Below are positions 1 through 12,095 of a DNA stretch of 64,000 nt, one piece after another; position 1 is the first letter of the stretch, and each line of letters starts with the position of its first letter. Origin of the DNA: Rana temporaria (lineage: Eukaryota > Chordata > Amphibia > Anura > Ranidae). Under the pieces are notes generated by a model, which was given only the letters and a program-made list of their open reading frames with translations, searched no databases and had not been told where the DNA came from. The stretch spans positions 225,850,486 through 225,914,485 of the forward strand of contig NC_053491.1 in assembly GCF_905171775.1 (NCBI RefSeq). Reading direction: 5' to 3'. The translations under genes and the position numbers were made by a program.

Positions 1-520
1 TCATAATCGTTGCTTGCATTGATGATTTCCTTGTAGACTTGATAGGTTTGCTTTAGTGTCCAACACCTGTTTGAGGTAATGATGTTCAAGACATGTCCAG
101 GCAGAATTACACAGTAAAAATAACAATTTCACCTGGGCTGTTCCATTTAGGATTCTCCTTCTCTCTTCAGGGTAAAAACACTCTGGGGTCCACCAAGCTC
201 CAGTAACTACATTTACAGCTGTGATGAGTGTTCACTAGAATATATTTACCTATCCTAACCTAGTGTATAGATTACTCTATATAATATCATTTACATCCTA
301 TGTCATAATAACTTTAAAACTTACACCATCCTTTTGTCTGGATCTACAGACCACAATGCCTGCTAATATATCTTTAAACTTGCACTAGTGTGCATGCAAT
401 AGTAACCGCTAAAATTATTCTCAATTAAAGCACAGCTCCGGGATATTGGCAACTCCCCTCCCACCCCTCCCTGTCACCCCCTCTTAATGACTGCTGGTAT
501 GAAAAAAACTATCCAAATGG
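1..520. other. No feature recognised
   Basis: Unique-looking AT-rich sequence without repeats, splice-flanked coding frames or RNA genes that I can support. Confidence 0.6.
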
Positions 521-601
521 CCATTTTACTTAAAGTGGTAGTTTTTTTTTTTTTTACTTGTACCTATAGATAAGCCTACAATAAGGCTTACCTGTAGGTA
601 C

Positions 602-644
602 TGTGAATATCTCCTAAACTTGCACTGTTTAGGAGATATTCACA
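602..644. repeat. Perfect 18-bp-arm inverted repeat
   Basis: TGTGAATATCTCCTAAAC (602-619) is perfectly mirrored at 627-644 with a 7-base loop. It lies in a GC-mixed segment (about 525-860) that looks like a degenerate MITE, with a smaller TAAGCCTACA hairpin just before it. Confidence 0.9.
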
Positions 645-859
645 CTGCATGCAGCCGGTGATGTCACTGGGGCATGGACTCTGAAGGAATGGCATACCAT
701 GCTATCCCTTCAGAGCTCCATGCCGCAGCCGTGTCATCGTGTCTTGACCAATCAGGCAGCGGATCACGCAAGCCCAGAAGGAAGACCATGTGAAGATAGA
801 AGCCCTGTCAGCAGTGACAGTGCGCCACTGGGGGGCTTCGTTCTAAGGTAAGTAATTCA

Positions 860-1625
860 TAATCTGTCAAAAAACACAGAATTTCCAAGCTCAACTTACC
901 AACCAGTCAGCAACCAACCAAATTCACCTGTCTAACAGTGTGTTAAAAACGGGTTTAGTTGCACGCATTTGCAAATACATGCGTAAGCTGCAGGACCCAT
1001 CAAGGCTCCCTGTATACTGCAGACACTAACTCTAAAATTTAAAGAGTCTGCTCAGTGGAAGCACATGTATGCTGATGGATAGATGAAGGGCAGATGACTG
1101 GGGGGAGCCGTACCCTCTTTAAAGGAGCAGGAGCACACTAAACACCCAGCACATTGCACAATGGCGGCAAATGGGCTAGCGAGTTGCCTAACCACAATGA
1201 CAACAATACAAAAAAATGTCACTGGTCCTACCTATAACTGGTCTTCACAGCAAGGAGCCATGGAACGGCATGCTTTGATGAAGGCCTAAGGCCGAAACGC
1301 GCCTGCATTTTCTATGAATCATAGTATTACATGTAGAAAACACACTCAATGCAAGCAGCCAATGGAACAAGCAGACATGTATTTTTTTTTTATTACAAAA
1401 ATTACAGTCATGTTGATTTTGAGTAGAGACCTTACATTTAAGATCCATTCACTCTAGATGCACTGACATATTTTTTCAATGCATGTGAGTTCCTGTAAAA
1501 AAGAAGGTATGTGAATGGGAGCAACTCTCACTGGTGTGTTATGCTAATATGCACTGGTTTACAGTGCAAAAAAAGTAGAGCAAGACCTGAAAACGTATTT
1601 TAGTACAATGCAATACAATGCATGA
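860..1625. other. No gene seen; short repeat-like block
   Basis: The only recognisable motif is GATGAAGGCCTAAGGCCGAA next to ACGCG near 1277, a short block of a kind common in amphibian repeats. A frame across 1245-1448 has no protein features. Confidence 0.5.
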
Positions 1626-1629
1626 TTAA

Positions 1630-2494
1630 CCTCCCTGGCGGTATGATTCTTTCAGAAAAAACATGCTGAAAGCGGTACCATTATTTGCAAGGAAATTTGG
1701 CGTTTTATATTGTAGGTCTGTAATTTTTAGAAATAACTCACTTAAATCTGACCAAACAAGATTCTAATATGCATCCCGGGTATGACATTTTTTAAAAAAC
1801 AAAAATATAAATTATAATATAATAAATAATTATAAATAATTATAACAAATAATAATATAATTATAATAAAAATTATTCAATAATGTAATCAAATCAAAAT
1901 CACTGAAATTTGCTCAGTTGCAGAATTGTCGCTGTCATTATTTTATTTTTTTTATGACGAATTTCCCCACAAATCGCTATCGCACAATTCTGCAAGTGAT
2001 TATAATTTATTATTGCTGTTTTTTAGCTGATCTAAAACCATTTTTGACATAAAGGGACACTTTTGGTTGCTATGGACAATCTACAGTTTGCAGGGAGAAA
2101 GAAACGTTTTTATTATATAAAATGACATGCATGACACTGGGCAGACCACTAGGGACAAGGGGGGTGTGTTTTTTTTACATACAGTACTGTAATCTATAAG
2201 ATTACAGTATACTGTATGTAAAGTGTTTGTTTACTTTTTTGAATTTGGCGCCGTTCTCCGTCCCCGTGCGTCGTAACGTCGCAGGGAACGGAGATCGGCG
2301 TTACACAGAGGCACTGTGTGAATCGAGCGAGGTCCCGCTCGCTCACACAGCGCGGTGGCATCGCTGGATCCAGGGACAAGGTATGTAAACAGTGCTTGTG
2401 GATCTAGCGAGGCAAGCCCGAGTCTGACTCGGGGTTACCGCTCGCAGCAGGATAATCTAACCCCGATTCAGACTCGGGAATACCGCCAGGCAGG
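1630..2494. mobile_element. TTAA-type MITE, CCTCCCTGGCGGTAT family, copy 1
   Basis: The termini are CCTCCCTGGCGGTAT and ATACCGCCAGGCAGG, with TTAA at 1626-1629 and 2495-2498. The right subterminal part has a hairpin of CCGAGTCTGACTCGG, and the middle has the palindrome-like CAGTACTGTAATCTATAAGATTACAGTATACTG. An open frame at 2194-2379 recurs in the copy at 10575 but follows the repeat. TTAA targets and TIR style suggest piggyBac mobilisation. Confidence 0.92.
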
Positions 2495-2498
2495 TTAA

Positions 2499-3500
2499 CC
2501 ACTTACCCCCCGGACCATATTGCTGCCCAAAGACCAGAGTACTTTTTGCGATTCGGGACTCTGTCGCTTTAACAGACAATTGCGCGGTCGTGCGACGTAG
2601 CTCCCAAACAAAATTGGCGTCCTTTTTTTCCCACAAATAGAGCTTTCTTTTGGTGGTATTTGATCACCTCTGCGGTTTTTAGTTTTTGCGCTATAAACAA
2701 AAATAGAGCGACAATTTTGAAAAAAATGAATATTTTTTACATTTTGCTATAATAAATATCCCCCAAAAATATATAAAAAAACATTTTTTTTCCTCAGTTT
2801 AGGCCGATACGTTTTCTTCTACATATTTTTCGTAAAAAAAAATCGCAATAAGCGTTTATTGATTGGTTTGCGCAAAAGTTATAGCGTTTACAAAATAGGG
2901 GGTAGTTTTATGTCATTTTTTTTATATTTTTTTTACTAGTAATGGCGGCGATCAGCGATTTTTTTTTCGGTACTGCGACATTATGGCGGGCACTTCGGAC
3001 ACTTTTGACACATTTTTGGGACCATTGGCATTTTTATAGCGATCAGTGCTATAAAAATGCATTGGATTACTATAAAAATGCCACTGGCAGTGAAGGGGTT
3101 AACACTAGGGGGCGGGGAAGGGGTTAAGTATGCCTGGGTGTGTTCTTACTGTGGGGGGGGGGGGGGGGGTGGCCTCACTAGGGGAAACACTGATCCTCGG
3201 TTCATACATTGTATGAACCGAAGATCAGCATTTCCCCTGCTGACAGGACCGGGAGCTGTGTGTTTACACACACAGCTCCCGGTCCCCGCTCTGTACCGAG
3301 TGATCACGTGTGCCCGGCGGCGATCGTGCCCGCCAGGCACACGCACGGGAGTCGGGGGCGAGCAGGGGGCGCGCGCCCGCGCCTCCGGCGGCGCGCGCGC
3401 GCCCCTAGTGGCGGCTGGGAGAGAGGACGTCATATTACGTGCTCTCGCCCAGCAGAGCCACCTTGTGGACGTATTTCGACGGTGCGGCGACGGCAAGTGG
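2499..3500. mobile_element. piggyBac-derived MITE, CCACTT family, copy 1
   Basis: It starts CCACTTACCCCCCGG directly after TTAA 2495-2498 and ends GCGGCGACGGCAAGTGG before TTAA 3501-3504. The left half matches the left end at 20793. The right half is GC-rich, with a 17-bp-arm hairpin (3247-3263 and 3268-3284) and a 17-G run near 3153. It shares one TTAA with the preceding MITE. All frames inside are spurious. Confidence 0.92.
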
Positions 3501-3504
3501 TTAA

Positions 3505-3786
3505 GGCTGGCCTTACAGGGTTCGAATATGGGCTGGTTTCTGACATTCAAACCATTAATGGACAGGCTGAATGTACCAAGTTGGTCAATCGATCCACAAC
3601 TAACCTGACTGATTCTCGTGCAATTATCGTTGGTGGCTGCTATAGCGGCTATCGATTATCACTGTAGTCTAAAGGGGGGGCAACTTCCCCTGCCTGCTCT
3701 GGCCCCTCGTTGGGACAAGACAATTGCTCTGCAGAAGGGATTCCCATGTCAACAGGAAAGAAATTCACACTGTGTATGGCCTGCCT
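3505..3786. mobile_element. TAA-flanked MITE, GGCTGGCC family, copy 1
   Basis: It begins GGCTGGCCTTACAGGG after TAA 3502-3504 and ends GTGTATGGCCTGCC before TAA 3787-3789. It is related to 36274-36604. It directly abuts the previous MITE, so three elements stand end to end from 1630. Confidence 0.75.
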
Positions 3787-3789
3787 AAC

Positions 3790-4249
3790 ACACGTCAGCA
3801 CAATAAATAATTTGGCTCCTCTGCCATACAGTAGACCCTTTTCTTGTTCCAGGAAGTGAGGAGAAAAGGAAACATTAAAATGCAACACAATACAGCATGT
3901 CAACGCATGTGTGTTTACCTGCGATCAGTGCACACTTTGTGGTGAAACTTAGAATATACTGTACATCCCAGTAAAATAATATCGAGCTGGAAGGGCTTCA
4001 GGCAAGACAAAGATGAATGATAAGGTGACAGAATATCAAAATATTTCCATTTGGTATTCATTTGTTCCTATTAGCTTCAGAAGTCTCTTTTCTGAAATGT
4101 AAACCTAAAGTACCTCAGGTTGTCAGATATTATTTTAACCACTCACACTGCTTTTGTATGTGTCTGCATATTCTTAGAAACCCTCATTTCACAAACCGAC
4201 CTTAAGGCTATAGTAACTGAAACTTTGGTATGGATCATTAGATATTGAG
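3790..4249. other. No feature recognised
   Basis: AT-rich sequence without inverted ends or a supported coding frame. Confidence 0.6.
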
Positions 4250-4391
4250 ACTGATTTATTAAAAGAGTTAAGAATTTTCACTCAAAAAAAAATGAGTGAA
4301 TATTCACTTCAATTATTAAATCATGTTGAAAGCTAATACTTGTTCTTTTTGAATGCTCAATAATGAGCAGATGACAGATATTTGCTTTTCA

Positions 4392-5917
4392 CCACTTTAA
4401 GACCTGGCATTTTTCTGACATTTGTACTTAGAACCCCCCCCCCCCCCAAACATTATATATGTTTTTGACCCTAGAGAATAAAATGGAGGTTGGCGCAATA
4501 TTTTATGTCACACTGTACTTGCGCAGAGGTCTTTACATTTTTCAATTTTTTGGGAAAAAATATACTTTCATGAATTAAAAAAAAAAAAACATTAAAGTTA
4601 GCCCGATTTTACTTGTATAATATGAAAGATGCTGTTACACAGAGTAAATAGATATCTAACATGCCATGTTTTAATGGCAACAAAATACGGTACTTAAAAA
4701 TCTCCATAGGCGATGCTTTACATTTTTTACAGGTTATCTGTTTAGAGTTACAGAGGAGGTCCTGTGTTAGAATTATTGCTGTCACTCTAAGAGCTGGTTC
4801 ACACTGGGGCGACTTGGGATCCGACTTGAAGTCGCCTCAAGTCGTCCCAAGTCGCGCTGTCGAGATAAACAATGCAAGTGAATGGGAGCGGTTTTAATAC
4901 ACACGACTCGAGTCGCTCCGACTTCAAAAGAAGTTCCTGTACTACTTCAATCCGACTTGTAGGCGATTTGTACCCATTGATTTCAATGGAAGTCTGATCA
5001 CTGTCTTAACTGAAGCGACTTTCCAGGAAGATAACATACATTTCTCAGGCAAACCTCTCCCTCCCCCTCCCTCTCCCAGAGCTGATTGTTGTTTGATTGG
5101 CCACTGGAAAGTCTCCTGTCCTGGAGACGACTTCAAGTCGTGTTGTAAATCGCCCCAGATCGCCCTGTGGTTCATGCTCAAGTCGTGTCGGAGTCGCCTC
5201 TGGAAGTCGTGTCGCCCTAGTGTGAACCGACTCTAAATATTGTGGCGATACCTCACATAGGAGTGCGACTTATTTATGCGTTCGCTTCTGCACGCGAACA
5301 CGAGGGGATGGTGAACTTTATTTTATTTATTTTTCTTTTACTTTTTATTTTTTATATGTAAACTGTCCCTTTATTTTTTTATTTTTTTTATCACTTTTAT
5401 TCTTATTACAAGGAATGTAAACATCCCTCATAATAGAAATAAGCATGACATGTCCTCTTTATTGAGATCTGGGGACAAAAAGACCCCAGATCTCTCATTT
5501 ACCCTTAAAAGCAAAATCATTTTTTTTAACACTTAAAAATAAATAAAAAAACACGTCTTTAAGCCTGAGAACCGGAAGTGTTGTCGGTGGTCGCTCCAGT
5601 CCTCCAAGGGTATAGAGCTGAGTGGGGGCTATCTTGCTCTCATTCAGCTTCCTGCCTAGCCATCTGCTGCATCGGATTGGTTTCAAGTTTACCGATGGCT
5701 CTGGTAAGCTCGGAAACAACAGGGAAACGTCAGGGGGAGAGGCACCTCTCCCGCCGCCTATAAAAGTGATTCTGCGGTGAATACGCCACTGGGATTACTT
5801 TTATCAGAAAGCTGGCTAACTAAGGTAAAAAACAATACCAGGGTTAAGGCTGCCATGACCCCAGTATTTATTGTCAAATTCATGACATACATTCACAGTT
5901 AGGAAGTTGGCAAGTGG
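4392..5917. mobile_element. piggyBac-derived MITE (1526 bp), second subfamily
   Basis: It starts CCACTTTAAGACCTGGC after a mutated TTAA (TTCA, 4388-4391) and ends GTTGGCAAGTGG before TTAA 5918-5921. It includes a 14-C tract (4434-4447) and a GAGATCTGGGG/CCCCAGATCTC hairpin (5464-5494). It is interrupted by the MITE at 4791-5233. Its left part resembles 23911-24700. Confidence 0.83.
4791..5233. mobile_element. TAA-flanked MITE, GAGCTGGTTCACACTGGGG family, copy 1
   Basis: Its ends are GAGCTGGTTCACACTGGGGC and CCCTAGTGTGAACCGACTC, flanked by TAA on both sides (4788-4790 and 5234-5236). The interior is a series of GACTTGAAGTCG-like inverted motifs. A shorter relative lies at 63741-63990. Confidence 0.92.
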
Positions 5918-6142
5918 TTAAATAATTGAAGTCAAAGTTATCTCAATTTATTGAGTAACATGTCCCAGCTCCTTTGGTAAAACCAACCAATAGAATTATA
6001 ATGCAAACAAAGGGCAGCAGCTCCCCTTACGGACACATTTACTACAGATTTTTCAAAATTGGCTCAAACTCCTCTTTATATTTGAATATGCCACTGATTC
6101 TCTCATACCTTGTCCAGATTTGCACATTGGTACTCTTATATA

Positions 6143-7060
6143 CAGTAAAACCTTGGTTTGAGAGCAACTTGGTTTGAGAGCAACTTGGTTTGAGAGCGTT
6201 TTGCAAAACAAGCAAAATGTTTTAATACATTTTGCCTTGATATACAAGCGATGTCTTAAAATAAGTAGCGTCATGTCATAACTGAGTATAAAAAAGAAGA
6301 GAGGAGCCTCTAAGTGTAGCAATATGGTTACATTTAATGAAGGTACAACATTTAGCAACAAATTGCTACACTTAGGCCTCGTACACACGACCGAAGAACT
6401 TGTCAGAAAAGACACATGGTTTTCCTCGACGAGTTCCTTGTTAGGCTTGTCGAGAAACTTGACAAGCTTGCTTTGCGTACACGCGGTCAAGACCAAATCT
6501 CCTCGTTCTCAAACGCGGTGACGTACAACACATACAATGGCAGGGGAATTCGATTCCACTGGCACAACCCTTGGGGCTGCTTTTGCTAATCTCATGTTAC
6601 TGCGTGTTAAGTCAAAGTTTGGTAAGAGACGATTTGCACTTTTCAGACTGTTACAGCGTGACGAATGTGCTATCTCCATTACAAACCCTACTTTTACCGA
6701 AGGTGCGCTCCCATCTCATACTTTATTCTGAGCATGCGCAGGTTTCTAAGCGTACACACGATCGTGTTTCTCGTCGAAAACCAACACGACGAGGAAATTG
6801 AGACTCCCGTCGAGGAAAAAGAGAACTTCCTCGACAGTTACCTCGATGAAAAACATATCGACGACCAGTTTCCTCGGCAAAAAAGCCCTGCCATCAAGTT
6901 TCTTGATGGATTCTGTCGAGGAAAACGGTCGTGTGTACGAGGCCTTAGAGATGCCTCTCTTCTCTTTTATACCCTGTAAAAAAATGCTTTGATATACAAG
7001 TGCTTTGGATTACAAGCATGTTTCTGGAATGAATTATGCTCGCAAACCAAGGTTTTACTG
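6143..7060. mobile_element. TA-flanked mariner-like MITE, CAGTAAAACCTTGGTTTG family, copy 1
   Basis: CAGTAAAACCTTGGTTTGAG and CAAACCAAGGTTTTACTG are inverted ends between TA dinucleotides (6141-6142 and 7061-7062). TTGGTTTGAGAGCAAC is tandemly repeated at the left end. The element is interrupted at 6375-6944; the uninterrupted relative is 50537-50869. Confidence 0.93.
6375..6944. mobile_element. TTA-flanked MITE, GGCCTCGTACACACGACCG family, copy 1
   Basis: Its ends are GGCCTCGTACACACGACCG and CGGTCGTGTGTACGAGGCC with TTA duplications (6372-6374 and 6945-6947). It lies inside the mariner-like MITE, and the empty site is preserved in the copy at 50537. The 570-bp interior matches 63000-63597 in reverse orientation. 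Several small open frames recur in both copies without coding features. Confidence 0.95.
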
Positions 7061-7440
7061 TAGTTAAAAAAAAACACAACTATTATCTAAGGCCCAAAGC
7101 TAAAATCCTCCACCATCCATCAATATTTTTGGCGCTGTTCCTTATTTTATCCAAGACCCATACTTAGAACTTTTACTGTTTCCTTAAAATAGGGATGATT
7201 GGAAGGTTAATCTTGGAGGTTGTGAAAAGCAAATATCAGTGCTGTAGGCTGGATGCCAATATTTCTCTCTGAATTCAATTGTATTTCTGCCATATGTGGT
7301 GTCATACGTCAGTTTATTTAGTCCAAAAACATCCTTTGTACGCCTATTCTTAGGTTAAAGCGGAATGCCAGACATATTTCAAAACATGAATCAATGCAGT
7401 ATTTATTCAAAAACATTAAAAGCATTTTGACTCTAGTTAA

Positions 7441-7923
7441 AGGGGTTGTAAAGGCTCATGTTTTTTCGCCTTAATGCATTCTATGCATTAAGGTGAAAAA
7501 ACATCTGATGTTTTCTGGCCCCCCGGTTTACTTACATGAGCCCTCAAAAGTCCAGCGTTGTGAACGAGCAGGCTTCTGGACCTGGCTTTTCGGCTCTTCT
7601 CGGCTCATTCATTGGATAATTGATAGCAACGCAGCCATTGGCTCCCGCTGCTGTCAATCAAACCAATGACGCAACGCACCGAGTGATAAAGTCAGCCGCT
7701 ATAGCCGCCGGCTGTATCACGGGAGTGCGCCCACAAGCTAACCCCCTTGGGAGAGAGCTTCCCATGAAGGGGGTTAGCTGATGCAGGGAGGAGCCGAGAC
7801 AGCCGCTGAGGGACCCCAGAAGACGAGGATCGGGGCCACTCTGTGCAAAACAAACTGCATAGTGGAGGTAAGTATGACATGTTTGTTATTTATTTTATAT
7901 ATATTTGAACCTTTACAACCCCT
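7441..7923. mobile_element. TTAA-type MITE, AGGGGTTGTAAAGG family, copy 1
   Basis: AGGGGTTGTAAAGG and CCTTTACAACCCCT are perfect inverted ends with TTAA at 7437-7440 and 7924-7927. The left part contains TTAATGCATTCTATGCATTAA, a palindromic motif also seen at 61823. The middle is a GC-rich SINE-sized segment without a gene. Confidence 0.93.
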
Positions 7924-7927
7924 TTAA

Positions 7928-8888
7928 CCTTTTATCCACTGCCCGCCGTCAAATGAGGCGGGAGGCAGACCCTGTTGTTCTGGGTGGACGTCATATGACG
8001 TCGCGCCCTTTAAGTCCACTAGGGGGTGTGCGCCCGCCGCGTCACTGGGAACAGGTGTGCGTGCCCGGCGGCCACGATCATCGCCGGGCACCTGCGATTG
8101 CCCAGTAACTGAACAGGAACGTGGATCTGTGTGTGTTAACACAGATCCACGTTCTGTCAGGGAGAGGGGACCAATGGTGTCTCCCTTGTACATAGGGACA
8201 ACCATCGGGCACCTCTCCCAGTCACTCCCCTCCCCCCACAGTAAGAATCACTCCCTAGGGAATACATTAACCCCTTGATCGCCCCCTAGTGTTAACCCCT
8301 TCCCTGCCAGTCATATTTATACAGTAATCAATGCATTTTTATAGCACGGGTCGCTGTATAAATGTGAATGGTCCCAAAAATGTGTCAAAAGTGTCCGATG
8401 TGTCCGCCGCAATATCGCAGTCACGATAAAAATCGCTGATCGCCGCCATTACTAGTAAAACAAAAAATTATTAAAATGCTATAAATCTATCCCCTATTTT
8501 GTAGACCCTATAACTTTTGCGCAAACCAATCAATATACGCTTATTGTGATTTTTTTTTTACCAAAAATATGTAGAAGAATATGTATCGGTCTAAACTGAG
8601 AATTTTTTTTTTTTTTTTAAATGGATATTTATTATAGCAAAAAGTAAAAAATATTGTGTGTTTTTTAAACTTGTCCCTATTCTTTTGTTTATAGCGCAAG
8701 AAATTAAAAACCGCAGAGGTGATCAAATACCACCAAAAGAAAGCTCTATTTGTGGGAAAAAAATTACAAAAATGTCATTTGGATACAGTGTTGTATGACC
8801 GCGCAATTGTCATTCAAAGTGTGACAGCGCTGAAAGCTGAAAAATGGCCTGGACAGGAAGGGGGTGAAAGTGCCAAGTAGGCAAGTGG
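7928..8888. mobile_element. piggyBac-derived MITE, CCACTT family, reverse orientation
   Basis: It begins right after TTAA 7924-7927, which is shared with the previous MITE, and ends AGTAGGCAAGTGG before TTAA 8889-8892. It is a reverse-orientation relative of 2499-3500: TTTGCGCAAACCAATCAATA and CCACAAATAGAGC-type blocks occur in mirrored order. A GAACGTGGATCTGTGT hairpin has its arms at 8117-8132 and 8139-8154. Confidence 0.9.
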
Positions 8889-8892
8889 TTAA

Positions 8893-10570
8893 AGTACCAA
8901 ATTTTTCTTAATGTCAGCCTCTCTTTTGTTCCGCAGCTCCCAGACTTGAAAAGGTAGTGCTCATAGTCTGTGAAAATCAGGTTGTGCTGTATAGACATAT
9001 GCTGTTTGGGAAGAGAAAGGAGAAGAGGGGTGAGCTCATCAGTGTGCCGCTGCTCTTTTGTTTCCCAGTCATAAGTGTATACAGGGAGATGACCTTATTG
9101 CTTGGGTTTTATTGCTTAACTACAGCAGGTCACCTGTGAAAATATCAGGACTAGATGGAAAATGTGAAAAGCATATATATCCTCATATGTGTATACATTT
9201 TACCTTTTGCCTGGAGTTTAGCTTTGATGCCACACATAATCGATATTTTTCCATGACAAAAGCATAATGTGACAGGATCAAACTCCAATGCAGCTGCTGG
9301 CTCAATCCTAAAACTGCTCCACCAGCACAGAACTAGGTCTATTATGAATCCCAAAGGTAAATGCGAGCATAAATCTACATTTTCCAGCATGTACAATCAT
9401 TTCAGTTTTTTTGGTACACTGAAATGTAATTTAAAAACTCACAGTGCATTTTCTTAAAATTCTGGATGGTAAGAATTAAATGAGAACAATAATTTTTGCT
9501 TATTACAAAACAATATAAATCACAGTTTTAACTCTTTGGTGCAGGAATTTTAAGTACAGGTTTGCAAAGTAAAAAAAAATGACTGGTATTTGAATGTTTT
9601 CTACTTTACCTTAACATTATAGATGGGCGAAACATAGGGAATCACTGAACAGGAATCTGTTAAGCAAGATTTAGAATCTGAGAAACAGATGTTTCTGTCA
9701 CTGCTGTCACCACCTCTAAAGGAAAAAAAAAATGTGCCGAAAAAGTCACATCACTTTTTCAGCACCTGGGTCCATTTCCCAGGTTGTCAGGACTGATAAC
9801 ATAAAAAAAATGTTTTTAAATTAAACAAATGGCAGCTTTACCCAACTCTTTAAACGGTGCAGCTTTTGACCTTTTTCCAAAAAACTTAAAGTATGAAAAT
9901 AATTGCAGTCATTGACGGAATATTATTAGGTATCTGACATAATTTAATCAAGCTATTAAGAGGATAAAAGAAAATACAAGAATACACTTGATTTATAGTT
10001 AAAACTCGCCTTTGGGTAAGTAAAGCATATTATCATATTGTCCCCGCAAGATAAAATGAAACAAAAAAATGGGTGGTTGCAGACATAGCATTAGCGGCAG
10101 ACACAGACAGAAAGGTGCCACATATTGTAAAATAATTTGGATACCTCTTTTGCCCCTTAGTGTTAGTTAACCCCAACAATTGCCACTGGTGTACCCCAGT
10201 GATTATTAATGCATAAAAAAATAAAAATAAAAATTATAGTTGAACCTAGGCAAACAGATGAATACAAAAGTGAAACACATACATGGGCACTGCTTTACAT
10301 GCCAAAAGAACATATATTTCGGTCCATCCAGTCCTGAAATTTACACAGCTTTATCACACAGAACAGCCCCACCTAGAAGGGGAGGGAATCTGGTCTTTCT
10401 CTGGTGCAAAATCCCTTTTAAATACAGGACCCCTACCTGTTTTCACTCTGTGACTGGACAGTGAAAGGAGAAGCAGTACACAGATAAGCTTGTCTTTTCT
10501 TCTATTAGCATTCTCCTTGCACTGCAGCAAAACTGACTTGCCCCTAGTACTGCTTCTTTTTCCTCCTCTC
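8893..10570. other. No feature recognised (1.7 kb)
   Basis: AT-rich, apparently unique sequence. Several frames of 60-80 codons occur here by chance on both strands and lack splice or domain support. Confidence 0.6.
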
Positions 10571-10574
10571 TTAA

Positions 10575-11438
10575 CCTGCCTGGCGGTATTCCCGAGTCTG
10601 ACTCGGGGTTAGATTTTCCTGCTGAGAGGGGTAACCCCGAGTCAGACTCGGGCTTGCCTCGCTAGATCCACAGGCACTGTTTACTTACCTTGTCCCTGGA
10701 TCCAGCGATGCCACCGCGCTGTGTGAGCGAGCAGGACCTCGCTCGATTCACACAGCGTCCTCCTGTGCCGCCGATCTCCGTTCCCTGCGACGTTACGACG
10801 CACGGGGACGGAGAACGGCGCCAAATTCAAAAAAGTAAACAAACACATTACATACAGTATACTGTAATCTTATAGATTACAGTACTGTATGTAAAAAAAA
10901 ACACACCCCCCTTGTCCCTAGTGGTCTGCCCAGTGCCCTACATGTTATTTTATATAATAAAAACGTTTCTTTCTCCCTGCAAACTGTAGATTGTCCATAG
11001 CAACCAAAAGTGTCCCTTTATGTCAAAAATAGTTTTAGATCAGCTAAAAAACAGCGATAATAAATTATAATCACTTGCAGAATTGTGCGATAGTGATTTG
11101 TGGGGAAATTCGTCATAAAAAATAATAATAATGACAGCGACAATTCTGCAACTGAGCAAATTTCAGTGATTTTGATTTGATTACATTATTGAATAATTTT
11201 TATTATAATTATATTATTATTTGTTATAATTATTTATAATTATTTATTATATTATAATTTATAATTTATTTTTTTTTAAATGTCATACCCGGGATGCCTA
11301 CTAGTCTCTTGTTTGGTCAGATTTAAGTGAGTTATTTCTAAAAATTACAGGCCTACAATATAAAACGACAAATTTCCTTGCAAATAATGGTACCGCTTTC
11401 AGCATGTTTTTTCTGAAAGAATCATACCGCCAGGGAGG
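10575..11438. mobile_element. TTAA-type MITE, CCTCCCTGGCGGTAT family, copy 2 (inverted)
   Basis: This is a full-length reverse copy of 1630-2494, with ends CCTGCCTGGCGGTATTCC and CATACCGCCAGGGAGG and TTAA at 10571-10574 and 11439-11442. The two copies are close to identical over about 860 bp, including the open frame at 10690-10875, which points to recent amplification. Confidence 0.93.
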
Positions 11439-11601
11439 TTAATTCTGATGAACAGACAATACAGTAAAATTGCAAGAATACCTGAACTGATATGAAGTCA
11501 ATTACAAGTACTTACACTGCTTGCATTAAAAATACATTTAATAATGTTAATAATTTAAAGAGCTGTATTAATTTGTGTCTTTAATATCTGCCTGAAATTA
11601 A

Positions 11602-12095
11602 AGTGACACTAAAGTCTTGTTTTTTTTGGGGTTTCAAAATAACAAACATGTTATTCTTACCTGCCCTGTACAGTGGTTTTGCCCAGAGTAGCCCCGCTTC
11701 TCCTCTTCTCGGGTCCCTCTTCGGTGCCCCTGGCCCCTTCCACCTGCCGAGTGCCCCCACAGAAAGCAGCTTGATATGGGGGCACCCAAGCCGAGCCACA
11801 GCTCCCTTTGTTCATTCAGATAAGGAGCCCCGGGTCTGCCCCATCCCCTCTCTCTCCTCATTGGCTCACTGACTTTGAATGACAGCAGCGGGAGCCAATA
11901 GCGCCGCAGCTGTCTCTCAGTTAATGAGGAGGGAGAGTTCCAGGCAGCCAAGTCTCTCCTCCAACATCACTGGATCGAGATGGGCTCAGGTAAGTATTAG
12001 GGGGACTGAGGGGAGCTTCTGCATACATAAGGTTTTTTAACTTAATAGATATTTAATGCGTTAAGATAAAAAAAAGTTTTGCCTTTACATCCAAT
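11602..12095. mobile_element. TTAA-type MITE with AGTGACACTAAAG end
   Basis: TTAA occurs at 11598-11601 and 12096-12099, next to AGTGACACTAAAG and CTTTACATCCAATT, which are only weakly inverted. The interior (GCTGTCATTCAAA-like and GGAGCCAAT blocks) resembles the element at 61790-62642. The frames inside, read on either strand, are not supported as genes. Confidence 0.6.

Larger units (their letters stand above)
4250..5990. mobile_element. TTTACTAAA-type hairpin element split by a TTAA insertion
   Basis: The outer pieces (about 4250-4391 and 5918-5990) read GATTTATTAAAAGAGTTAAG...TTTGCTTTTCAC and AATTTATTGAGTAAC...CTCCTTTGGTAAAACC. Together they correspond to the uninterrupted element at 59751-59930. 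The 1.5-kb element at 4392-5917 lies between them. Confidence 0.7.

Noticed and set aside
3057..3667. Long overlapping frames on both strands with Arg/Ala/Gly-rich translation (up to 183 codons).
   Set aside because: They fall in the GC-rich right half of a piggyBac MITE with hairpins and a G-tract, which suppresses stop codons by composition.
2194..10875. The frame starting MSLDPAMPPRC occurs on both the minus strand (2194-2379) and plus strand (10690-10875), as if a conserved small protein.
   Set aside because: It lies inside two full copies of the same TTAA MITE, and a third copy at 61933-62136 has a diverged frame. Conservation reflects the repeat, not a protein.
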